From assembly GCF_016908655.1 (NCBI RefSeq), contig NZ_JAFBEI010000013.1, forward strand, positions 1 through 49,923: a stretch of DNA of 49,923 nt, given 5' to 3'. This DNA comes from Streptococcus saliviloxodontae. Its GTDB lineage: Bacteria; Bacillota; Bacilli; Lactobacillales; Streptococcaceae. The stretch's first letter is position 1, and each line of letters opens with the position of its first letter. The position numbers and the translations under genes were made by a program. A model generated the notes under the pieces. That model was not told the DNA's origin and did not search any database. It was given only the letters and a program-made list of their open reading frames with translations. Shown here in pieces: positions 27,252 to 35,063 of the stretch.

Positions 27252-28411
27252 GTGAAATCAGTTTATATAATAGGATCTAAGGGAATTCCAGCAAAATATG
27301 GTGGTTTTGAAACCTTTGTAGAGAAATTAACTGAGTATCAGAAGGCTTCAGAAATTCATTATTATGTTTCTTGTACAAGAGAGAATTCAGAAAAATCAGG
27401 AATCTCAGAAGATATCTTTACACATAATGGAGCTACCTGCTTTAGTGTTGACGTTCCCAATATCGGACCAGCCAAAGCTATTGCTTATGATATCGCTGCT
27501 ATGAAGAAAGCTATCCAATTATCAAAAGCTAATAAGGATGAGAGTCCGATTTTCTATGTTTTAGCTTGTCGTATAGGTCCTTTCATCAGTAAGTTTCGTA
27601 AGGAGATTCATGAGTTGGGAGGGCAATTATTTGTCAATCCAGATGGCCATGAATGGTTGCGAGAAAAGTGGAGCCTTCCTGTTCGTAAATATTGGAAGCT
27701 CTCAGAATCTCTGATGGTTAAGTATGCTGATTTACTGATTTGTGATAGTAAGACGATTGAGTCCTATATTCAGAAGGATTACGCCAAGTATTGCCCTAAA
27801 ACGACTTATATCGCCTATGGGACTGATTTGTCTAGATCACAATTAAAGAATGATGACCCTCATGTTCACTCTTGGTTTTCAGAAAAAGATGTCTCAGAAA
27901 ATGAGTACTATCTTGTAGTAGGCCGATTTGTTCCTGAAAACAATTATGAAACAATGATTAAAGAGTTCATGAAGTCAGGTTCAGAGAAGGATTTTGTGCT
28001 TATTACCAATGTTGAAGAGAATGCCTTTTATGATAAATTGAAAAAAGAGACAGGATTTGACAAGGACAAGCGTATTAAATTTGTTGGAACGGTCTATGAT
28101 CAAGAGCTATTGAAGTATATTCGAGAAAATGCCTATGCCTATTTCCATGGTCATGAAGTAGGAGGGACCAATCCATCCCTTTTAGAGGCTCTTGCTTCGA
28201 CAAAATTAAATTTATTGTTGAATGTAGGCTTCAATCGTGAAGTAGGTGGAGATGGCGCGGTCTATTGGGATAAAGCAAGTCTTCATCAGGTGATTGACAG
28301 TTGTGAAGAAATGTCTTCTGCTGAAATTATTGTTATGGATAAACTATCAACAGAGCAAGTTTTGAATCGCTTTACATGGCCTTTTATTGTTGATGAGTAT
28401 GAGAGATTGTT
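27116..28411 (+). repeat. Direct repeat, copy 2 (promoter plus wchF)
   Basis: Second copy of the 1296-base segment at 24345-25640, same orientation. The two copies enclose ugd (25641-27115), so homologous recombination between them could delete ugd and one wchF. Confidence 0.95.
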
Positions 28412-28418
28412 TAGATAA
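27252..28418 (+). CDS. wchF: WchF/Cps2T-type rhamnosyltransferase, copy 2
   Basis: 388 residues, almost identical to copy 1. Visible protein differences are Asp-to-Ala and Gly-to-Glu near QKASEIHY, Arg-to-His in DPHVHSW, and the last few residues (RLFR). All family motifs are kept, so both copies should be active. It opens cluster B and overlaps nothing; the GT4 gene follows after three bases. Which of the two copies is ancestral cannot be told. Confidence 0.9.
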   Translation: MKSVYIIGSKGIPAKYGGFETFVEKLTEYQKASEIHYYVSCTRENSEKSGISEDIFTHNGATCFSVDVPNIGPAKAIAYDIAAMKKAIQLSKANKDESPIFYVLACRIGPFISKFRKEIHELGGQLFVNPDGHEWLREKWSLPVRKYWKLSESLMVKYADLLICDSKTIESYIQKDYAKYCPKTTYIAYGTDLSRSQLKNDDPHVHSWFSEKDVSENEYYLVVGRFVPENNYETMIKEFMKSGSEKDFVLITNVEENAFYDKLKKETGFDKDKRIKFVGTVYDQELLKYIRENAYAYFHGHEVGGTNPSLLEALASTKLNLLLNVGFNREVGGDGAVYWDKASLHQVIDSCEEMSSAEIIVMDKLSTEQVLNRFTWPFIVDEYERLFR

Positions 28419-28421
28419 ACT

Positions 28422-29696
28422 ATGAAAATTTTACATTATACTATAGGTTTCCTACCAGAGAGAACTGGAGGATTGGTGAATTATGCGTTTGATTTGATAA
28501 ATGAACAAATAAAGCAAGGTCACCAAGTTTCGGCTCTATACCCAGCAAATCAGGTTTTATTTTCTGAAAAGGTTAGAATTAAAGAAACTAATAAGAAATC
28601 TGATTTTAAATGCTTCGAGCTCTACAACAGTTTGCCTATGCCGCTTTTTGGTGGTATTAGCGAGCCAGAGCGATTTATGACAGAAGCTAATATAGAGACT
28701 TACAAAGCATTTTTAATAGCCAATGAGTTTGACAGCATTCATGTTCATTCCTTAATTGGATTACATAAAGAATTCTTTGAAGCAGCGAAAATGCTGGGGG
28801 TTTCTATAGTTTATACGACCCACGACTATTTTGGGTTGGCTCCGATTCCATCTTTTTATTACAACAAGCATTCTTTTGATGATGAGAATACGAACTTAGC
28901 TTGGAATATCATGTCTGCAGATGCTTTGAGTGTTTCAAAGTTAAGAATCTTTCAACATTCCTATTACCCTTTAGTTAGAAAAATATTGAAGATGCTTAAT
29001 AGGAACCCTAAGCATGTTGCTTATCGTGATATTGATGACATCAGTGAATCAACTAATTATTCTTCCTTGAGAAACTACTATAAAGATATCTTCTCAAAGA
29101 TTGATGCGTTTCATTTCAATTCAGAGTTAACAAAGGAAGTTTTTACAAAAAACCTACCTTTTACAATTAAGGGTGATGTTATCTCAATCACTAACGCAAC
29201 AATAAAGAAACATGATATAGAAAAAAAACAAGCTACTAAAAAAACGATTGCCTATATTGGTCCAGATGAGGAATATAAGGGATATTTTGATTTTTTGGAA
29301 TTTTCTAAATCAGTGAACCTAGAGCAGTATGACGTACAAACTTATGGGCATTACCCAAATGAGTGGGCCTATGATTTTATTCAACAAAAGGGGCGTTTTC
29401 AGTCATCGGAGCGAGATAGCGTTTATCAATCGATTGATATCCTAATCGTTCCGAGTCGTTGGAAGGAGACCTTTGGTTTGATTGTTTTAGAAGCCTTATC
29501 TTATGGGGTGACTGTACTTGTAAGTGATAGCGTTGGGGCAAAAGATCTCGTTGCTTCAGAAAATCGCTTCAAGGAGTTGAACTCTGTTGATTTAAGTAAA
29601 GTCAACAGTCAAAAGGTTCAGACCATCAAAACAATGAAACAGCATGCTGAAGAGATGACAGGATGGTATTCAAAAGTTCAAAATGAAAAAAATTAG
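28422..29696 (+). CDS. Glycosyltransferase family 4
   Basis: 424 residues, GT-B fold. The N-terminal acceptor half starts KILHYTIGFLPERTGGLVNYA; the C-terminal donor half has IAYIGPDEEYKGY, VPSRWKETFGLIVLEALSYG (E-x7-E site) and SVGAKDLV. The retaining mechanism is typical of the family. No good ribosome site precedes the ATG, three bases after wchF copy 2, so coupling is likely. The sugar is unknown. Second step of the cluster B repeat unit by position. Confidence 0.88.
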   Translation: MKILHYTIGFLPERTGGLVNYAFDLINEQIKQGHQVSALYPANQVLFSEKVRIKETNKKSDFKCFELYNSLPMPLFGGISEPERFMTEANIETYKAFLIANEFDSIHVHSLIGLHKEFFEAAKMLGVSIVYTTHDYFGLAPIPSFYYNKHSFDDENTNLAWNIMSADALSVSKLRIFQHSYYPLVRKILKMLNRNPKHVAYRDIDDISESTNYSSLRNYYKDIFSKIDAFHFNSELTKEVFTKNLPFTIKGDVISITNATIKKHDIEKKQATKKTIAYIGPDEEYKGYFDFLEFSKSVNLEQYDVQTYGHYPNEWAYDFIQQKGRFQSSERDSVYQSIDILIVPSRWKETFGLIVLEALSYGVTVLVSDSVGAKDLVASENRFKELNSVDLSKVNSQKVQTIKTMKQHAEEMTGWYSKVQNEKN

Positions 29697-29793
29697 AGAA
29701 GCTTTATCATTACTTGATTATTCTCGGATAAAGTTACTATCAGTAGTTTACAGTTTGAATTTTCTCAGAGAGGTAGTTGAATGGAAAAAATAG
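29683..29793 (+). pseudogene. Short frame, possible truncated sugar acyltransferase
   Basis: A 36-codon frame (MKKIREALSLLDYSRIKLLS...) overlaps the end of the GT4 gene and the start of the Stealth gene. Its hydrophobic, N-terminus-like text recalls the start of hexapeptide acetyltransferases of capsule loci, but no repeats follow. It may be a deletion scar, or a chance frame. Confidence 0.25.
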
Positions 29794-30770
29794 ATTTTGT
29801 TGTTACATGGGTTGACGGATCTGATCCAGAATGGTTGGCCCAGAAGAATGAGTTTGCGACTGGTAGTGATGAAAAATTAAATTCGGATTCTCGTTATCGT
29901 GATTGGGATATCTTTAAATACTGGTTTCGTTTAGTTGAGAAGAATGCTCCTTGGGTTAATAAAATTTTTTTGATTACAGCAGGCCACTTACCAGAATGGT
30001 TAAATATAAATAATGAAAAACTAGTTGTTGTTAAACATTCTGATTATATTGATGCTCAGTATTTACCGACTTTTAATTCCAATGTTATTGAGTTGAATAT
30101 TACCAATTTAAAAGATTTGTCAGAGCATTTTGTCTTATTTAATGATGATATGTTTATCATTGATAAAGTATCACCGGAGGATTTTTTCAAAAACGGACTC
30201 CCTCTTGATACCGGTATCTTTAGCCCTATCGTTCCGATTTCTGGAACAGTTTCCAACACACTTGTTAACAATGTTGCAATAATTAATAAGAAATTTAATA
30301 CTAGAAGTATTTTGAAAAAAAACTTTACAAAGTATTTCAATTTTAAGTACGGAATACATAATGTTAAAAATATTTGTGTTCTTCCTTGGTCAAATATTCT
30401 TGGATTTTATGATACTCACATTCCGGTTTCTTATTTGAAATCAGAGTTTTTAGAAGCAACTGAATTTGCAAAGGAAGAGGTCAAACTTGCCTCTAAAAAT
30501 AAGTTTAGAAATCTAAATGACATTAGTCATTGGTTTGTCAGATATTGGCAATTATCAAAAGGACAATTTAAACCTAGGTCAATCCATTTTGGGAAAATGT
30601 ATGGAATTGAAGAGGAAATTGAAAAAATTGAACAAAATATGAAATCTTCCAGACATAAACTCGTATGTTTGGAAGATGGAGAATCTGTTCTAGACTTTAA
30701 AAGTTCTAAAGAAAAAATAGTCAAACTATTCGAAGAAGTTTTTCCAGAGAAGTCGAAATTTGAAAGGTAA
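29781..30770 (+). CDS. Stealth-family sugar-phosphate transferase
   Basis: 329 residues. CR1 at the start (KIDFVVTWVDGSDPEWL), CR2 in the middle (RYRDWDIFKYWFRLVEKNAPWVNKI, later FVLFNDDMFII), CR3 near LPWSNILGFYDTHIP, and a CR4-like C-terminal part. Stealth proteins transfer hexose-1-phosphate and so make phosphodiester bonds in polysaccharides; WefC of oral streptococci, the GalNAc-1-phosphate transferase of receptor polysaccharides, belongs here. GAGAGG lies before the ATG. The presence of wchF and glf in the same window fits a receptor-polysaccharide-like product. The donor is not readable from sequence. Confidence 0.9.
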   Translation: MEKIDFVVTWVDGSDPEWLAQKNEFATGSDEKLNSDSRYRDWDIFKYWFRLVEKNAPWVNKIFLITAGHLPEWLNINNEKLVVVKHSDYIDAQYLPTFNSNVIELNITNLKDLSEHFVLFNDDMFIIDKVSPEDFFKNGLPLDTGIFSPIVPISGTVSNTLVNNVAIINKKFNTRSILKKNFTKYFNFKYGIHNVKNICVLPWSNILGFYDTHIPVSYLKSEFLEATEFAKEEVKLASKNKFRNLNDISHWFVRYWQLSKGQFKPRSIHFGKMYGIEEEIEKIEQNMKSSRHKLVCLEDGESVLDFKSSKEKIVKLFEEVFPEKSKFER

Positions 30771-30776
30771 TAGATT

Positions 30777-31727
30777 ATGATTTATACGGAATTGTATGGG
30801 AGATTAGGTAACCAAATGTTTCGTTATGCGATGGCTAGATATCTTCAGTTAACTCACTATCCTAGTGATGAAATTTGTTTAAGTTATAATCAAATTGATG
30901 AAGCTGGGAAAATAGATCCGACTTTTTATCATTCACTGGAAGATTTCAATATTAGTCATACAATTACTTACCAAAAATCAGGAAAGGTCATCTTCAATGA
31001 GTCATCAATCATTCAAAAATTACTCGTCATACCATATTATTTAGGATTGAGAAAATTTTCTCCTGAACAAATGATTGAACTGGTAGAGTATGAAACAAAG
31101 TGGACAAATCTACTTGAGAAAAATGGTGTTTATTGGTACAGGAGAAACCTTCCTAAATCAATACCTAGTGGAGCTAAGAATAAATTTGTTTCAGGTAATT
31201 TTGAGTCACCTATTTTTATTGATACTATTCGTAAAGAATTACTTTCTGAATTCACTCCTAAATTTGACTTATTAGAAAAAAATAGAGATTTATTTGAAAT
31301 TATTTCTACAAAAGAATCTGTTTGTGTAAGTATTCGAAGAGGTGATTTTGAATCAAATCCTGAAGTGAGTGGTTTACACAGTGTATGTGACAGAATTTAT
31401 TTTGAAAAGGCTGTATCCAAAATGAAAGTCTTACTTAAAAATCCTGTATTCATTTTATTTTCAGATGATATTGAATGGGCTAAAGAGAATATTATAACTG
31501 AGAGTGAGACCTATTTTGAAGATGGAGCCGATCCTGTATGGGAGAAAGTACGATTAATGAGTTCATGTAAACACTTCATAATTTCAAATAGTAGTTTTAG
31601 CTGGTGGACTCAATGGCTTTCAACAAATGAAACTAAAATAGTTATATCTCCTTCGAAATGGTTCAACAATGATTTTGATTGCCCTCTTATTGATAAAAAT
31701 TGGGTATTGATTGATAAGGAGATGTGA
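30777..31727 (+). CDS. GT11-type (alpha-1,2-fucosyltransferase-like) glycosyltransferase, cluster B
   Basis: 316 residues. LYGRLGNQMFRYAMARYLQ at the start, VSIRRGDF (about 184-191) as the donor-binding motif and SNSSFSWWTQWLS late. It is clearly related to the cluster A protein at 18602 along its whole length, at a divergence far greater than that of the wchF copies, so the two clusters each brought their own. No GDP-fucose pathway is encoded nearby; the real donor is open. Ribosome site is AGGTAATAG. Confidence 0.88.
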   Translation: MIYTELYGRLGNQMFRYAMARYLQLTHYPSDEICLSYNQIDEAGKIDPTFYHSLEDFNISHTITYQKSGKVIFNESSIIQKLLVIPYYLGLRKFSPEQMIELVEYETKWTNLLEKNGVYWYRRNLPKSIPSGAKNKFVSGNFESPIFIDTIRKELLSEFTPKFDLLEKNRDLFEIISTKESVCVSIRRGDFESNPEVSGLHSVCDRIYFEKAVSKMKVLLKNPVFILFSDDIEWAKENIITESETYFEDGADPVWEKVRLMSSCKHFIISNSSFSWWTQWLSTNETKIVISPSKWFNNDFDCPLIDKNWVLIDKEM

Positions 31728-32671
31728 TGACAAAATTTATAGATGCATCGGTGGTTCTAGCAACATATAATGGTGAAGAATTTCTTTTGGCACAACTGAA
31801 TTCAATTATAAATCAAACAAAAGTTCCAAGAGAAATTGTATTTTTAGATGATGGTTCTACAGATGCGACATTAAAGATTATTGACACTTTTTGCAGAAAC
31901 TTACCTCAAGAGATTAGTATTCAAAAAATTTTAAGAGAAACGAATATAGGGTATATCAAAAATTTTCTGGATGGCATTGATAGAGCTAATTTTGATACAA
32001 TTTTTTTGTGTGATCAAGACGACTTATGGGAAGTGAATAAAGTAGAAAAAATTCTTGATTTTTTTGAAAGTCACAACGACTGTATAGCGCTTCATTCAAA
32101 TACAAAAATTATTGATCAAAATGATAGAGTTATTAAAGAAAATGGGCAAGAGTATCATGGGGTACAAAAAATCTCATTAGAAAATTTTATTACTAAGGTG
32201 AATTATCCTGGTATGGCTCTTGCCTTTAAAAAAGACAAAATTGGCAGAGAATTACAGGAAATCAATTTATCAGGAATTCAATTACCTACACATGATTGGG
32301 TCATTTGCTACCTTGCTAGCCTTCAAAATGGATTTTTCACCTCTGATATAGTTTTGACAAGACGACGATATACAGGGAAAAACGTAGCACTGCAACTTGA
32401 ACCCCAAAATGGAAAAGAGAGCAGAATTGATGGTATTAATCTTTATATGACTTATTATCATTTTGTTGATGAATACCAAAAGATAGCATCAACTCAGATA
32501 ATTGATACTAAGAAGTTAATTGATACATCTGAAATTCGTGTGAATTATTTAGAGAAAAACTCAGTGATGAAATGGTTATTCAATATTAAATCTTGGAGAT
32601 ACTATCCGAGTTTTAAGTCATATTTAAATGATGGGATTTTTATCTTCAAAGATAAGAAAAATTTATTTTAG
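31727..32671 (+). CDS. Glycosyltransferase family 2 (rhamnosyltransferase-like)
   Basis: 314 residues. ASVVLATYNGEEFLLAQLNSI, LDDGSTDAT and FLCDQDDLW (the DxDD site of the rhamnosyltransferase-type GT2 group). The start ATG 31727 overlaps the previous TGA by one base, with AAGGAG five bases before it; the GTG at 31724 is less likely. AT-rich like the rest of cluster B. Sugar transfer to rhamnose- or hexose-containing acceptors is typical for the group, but specificity is inferred only. Confidence 0.88.
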   Translation: MTKFIDASVVLATYNGEEFLLAQLNSIINQTKVPREIVFLDDGSTDATLKIIDTFCRNLPQEISIQKILRETNIGYIKNFLDGIDRANFDTIFLCDQDDLWEVNKVEKILDFFESHNDCIALHSNTKIIDQNDRVIKENGQEYHGVQKISLENFITKVNYPGMALAFKKDKIGRELQEINLSGIQLPTHDWVICYLASLQNGFFTSDIVLTRRRYTGKNVALQLEPQNGKESRIDGINLYMTYYHFVDEYQKIASTQIIDTKKLIDTSEIRVNYLEKNSVMKWLFNIKSWRYYPSFKSYLNDGIFIFKDKKNLF

Positions 32672-32708
32672 ATTAACAGTCATTTTTTAGATAATGGGAG
32701 TTTATTTA

Positions 32709-34028
32709 GTGCTAAGATTTTCTTTAATATTCATATTTTATTTATTCATATCAATTGTGTATTGTGCTGTTTTTAAGCAGAAAAAATCCTCCTTACTTTA
32801 CTTGTTTCCACTAATAATTACATTTGCAATAAATGTTTCATTTAGTAGTGAGAAGTTTGTAATTGTAGGAGAGCATATATCATATAGTGTAAATAGTACT
32901 GTCATCTTTATTCTAATACTATTTTTATTCTCACTGAGTCGGAATTTTAGAATAGATTTCCTATATACATATTTTATTATAAAAATTTTCTATGATATTC
33001 TTCAATGGAATTTAGGACAAATATATAATCAACCTAAATTGTTTACGTTATTAGTAGCTGATATTACAATTTTTTTATTGTTAATTGTATTTGTCAATTT
33101 TCCAAAGCTTAATTTGAAAAATTTTTTATATTCTATTAATTATCTCGCCTTAGTAGATGGTTGTATTTCAATTTTGCAACTGATTACCAAAAAAAGTCTG
33201 TTGCTATCTAATTGGGAAGGTCATATTTTATATACTGAAGGGGTTAAAGATTCTTATCGTGCTATTGGGATAGCAGGATCAAATAATGCTGCGGGTAACT
33301 TAGGTGCTATTTTATTTATAGTTGTGTTGTTTAATGTTATAAAAAATAAAGATAATTTTTCAAAGATTTGTCTTATTTTAGCGCTTGTAGCAACAGCACT
33401 TTCTCAAACAAGGATCGGTATTGTAGCTATTGTTATTTGTTTACTTTTCTACTATGGAAGAAATATTCTGAAAGACCACATCATTCGGATCACTAAGAAT
33501 CAATTGTACTTGTATATCACTGGATTTGTACTGGGGATTAGTGCAGTATTATTATCACTTAATAAAATTTTAGCAATCTTATTTTTTGATAGAGGAAATA
33601 CCGCATCAGTTAGGTTTGTTCAATTTGAGAATGTATATAATTTTGCGATTAAAGAACATTTTTTTACTGGTATAGGCTTAGGGCAATGGAGATCATTTAT
33701 CTATTCTAAGATATCCTTACCAGATGTCTATATTCACTCTCAGTATATTAGTACCCTTGCTGAACAAGGTATCATAATTTTTATTCTATTTGTGCTCTTC
33801 AACTTCTATTTACTAATAAATACATTGAAGTTTTTCAAAGATGAGACAATTTATTACGATTTAACGATTTGTTTATTCTTAGTAAATATAATCTGTTCAA
33901 ACTTCAATCCAAATCAGCTCTATTTTACAAATAATATTGTTTACTATATGGTTATGTTTGGGTTATATTGTTACGGAAAAAATAAATCAAAATCTACTTA
34001 TATATTAACAATACGGGGACTACAATGA
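32709..34028 (+). CDS. wzy: Wzy polysaccharide polymerase of cluster B
   Basis: About 439 residues with around 10-12 membrane segments and the outside loop near ENVYNFAIKEHFFTGIGLGQWRSFIY, which resembles the second periplasmic-type loop of Wzy polymerases. It shows no visible similarity in sequence to the cluster A Wzy beyond topology. GTG 32709 has GGGAG eight bases upstream; the ATG at 32694 is an alternative start with no site. Its stop overlaps the next start (ATGA). Confidence 0.82.
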   Translation: MLRFSLIFIFYLFISIVYCAVFKQKKSSLLYLFPLIITFAINVSFSSEKFVIVGEHISYSVNSTVIFILILFLFSLSRNFRIDFLYTYFIIKIFYDILQWNLGQIYNQPKLFTLLVADITIFLLLIVFVNFPKLNLKNFLYSINYLALVDGCISILQLITKKSLLLSNWEGHILYTEGVKDSYRAIGIAGSNNAAGNLGAILFIVVLFNVIKNKDNFSKICLILALVATALSQTRIGIVAIVICLLFYYGRNILKDHIIRITKNQLYLYITGFVLGISAVLLSLNKILAILFFDRGNTASVRFVQFENVYNFAIKEHFFTGIGLGQWRSFIYSKISLPDVYIHSQYISTLAEQGIIIFILFVLFNFYLLINTLKFFKDETIYYDLTICLFLVNIICSNFNPNQLYFTNNIVYYMVMFGLYCYGKNKSKSTYILTIRGLQ

Positions 34029-35059
34029 TTTCAATAATTATCCCAATTTACAACGTTGAACAATATCTTGAGCAATGCTTAGAGAGTATCAGGAACCAGA
34101 CTTTTTCCGAATTCGAGGTTATTTTGGTAAATGATGGTTCTACAGATAATAGTGCTAAAATTTGTGAGGCCTATTGTCGTATTGATCACAGGTTTAGATT
34201 ATTCCATAAACAAAATGAAGGGCAAGGCATTGCGAGGAATTTTGGGATTTCTATGGCTAATGGTCAATGGTTGACATTCGTTGATTCTGATGACTATCTT
34301 GATAAAAATTATCTAGAGTTATTAGTTAAACCTACGACAATGATTAACAGTATTGATTTGGTGATAGGTGGCTATAAAAAGGTTGATAATGAAGAGCAAG
34401 TTTTTTATAAAGAAATTTATCCAGAACGAACAGTCTCAACTCAAGAGCTCTCTCATAAAATTTTAGGGGCAATTCCTGATAGAGAGGATTCAATAAAGGG
34501 AACAGTTTGGAATTCACTTTATAAAACTGATATCATTTCTTCAAATAACATCACTTTCCAATCAGAGAGAGTCTTCTTTTCAGAGGACACACTATTCAAT
34601 CTTGATTACTTAAAATACTCAAAAGAAAATTACTTGGTTTCAAGTGATGCTTATTGCTATCGATTAAACCTATCATCCACTTCGACAAAATTTGATGGTA
34701 AAAAATTACAATTGATTAATGACTATTACCATTATGTACTTAATCGTTTTGGCGAGGATGACAGAGAAGCTAAAATTCGTGTTTCAAAAATATACCTTGT
34801 TAATTTAAAAAGGGTTATTTTTCAAGAGAAAATTAATCCAAAGAATTATCATCTGCGAGATATTTTAAAAAATATTAGAGAAATTCTATCTGATAACACT
34901 GTAAGAGAGGTTTTGTCAGATTATCCTATTAACCAATTAAATAATCGGAAATCACAAGTAATATTTCAATTATGTAAGTATAAGCAGGCAATGTTGCTTT
35001 CATATTTAATTTGGAATGGGATAGGGAGAGATAAGCGCTACGTAAAGGAAAAAGGATGA
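34025..35059 (+). CDS. Glycosyltransferase family 2
   Basis: 344 residues. MISIIIPIYNVEQYLEQCLES, VNDGSTDNSAKICEAY, GQGIARNFGIS and FVDSDDYL give a complete GT-A core. The C-terminal third is helical and likely binds the acceptor or membrane. It is coupled to wzy by a 4-base overlap. Sugar specificity is unknown. Confidence 0.9.
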   Translation: MISIIIPIYNVEQYLEQCLESIRNQTFSEFEVILVNDGSTDNSAKICEAYCRIDHRFRLFHKQNEGQGIARNFGISMANGQWLTFVDSDDYLDKNYLELLVKPTTMINSIDLVIGGYKKVDNEEQVFYKEIYPERTVSTQELSHKILGAIPDREDSIKGTVWNSLYKTDIISSNNITFQSERVFFSEDTLFNLDYLKYSKENYLVSSDAYCYRLNLSSTSTKFDGKKLQLINDYYHYVLNRFGEDDREAKIRVSKIYLVNLKRVIFQEKINPKNYHLRDILKNIREILSDNTVREVLSDYPINQLNNRKSQVIFQLCKYKQAMLLSYLIWNGIGRDKRYVKEKG

Positions 35060-35063
35060 GTTT

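Noticed and set aside
24345..28411. Composite transposon around ugd
   Set aside because: The direct repeats encode a glycosyltransferase, not a transposase, and have no terminal inverted repeats.
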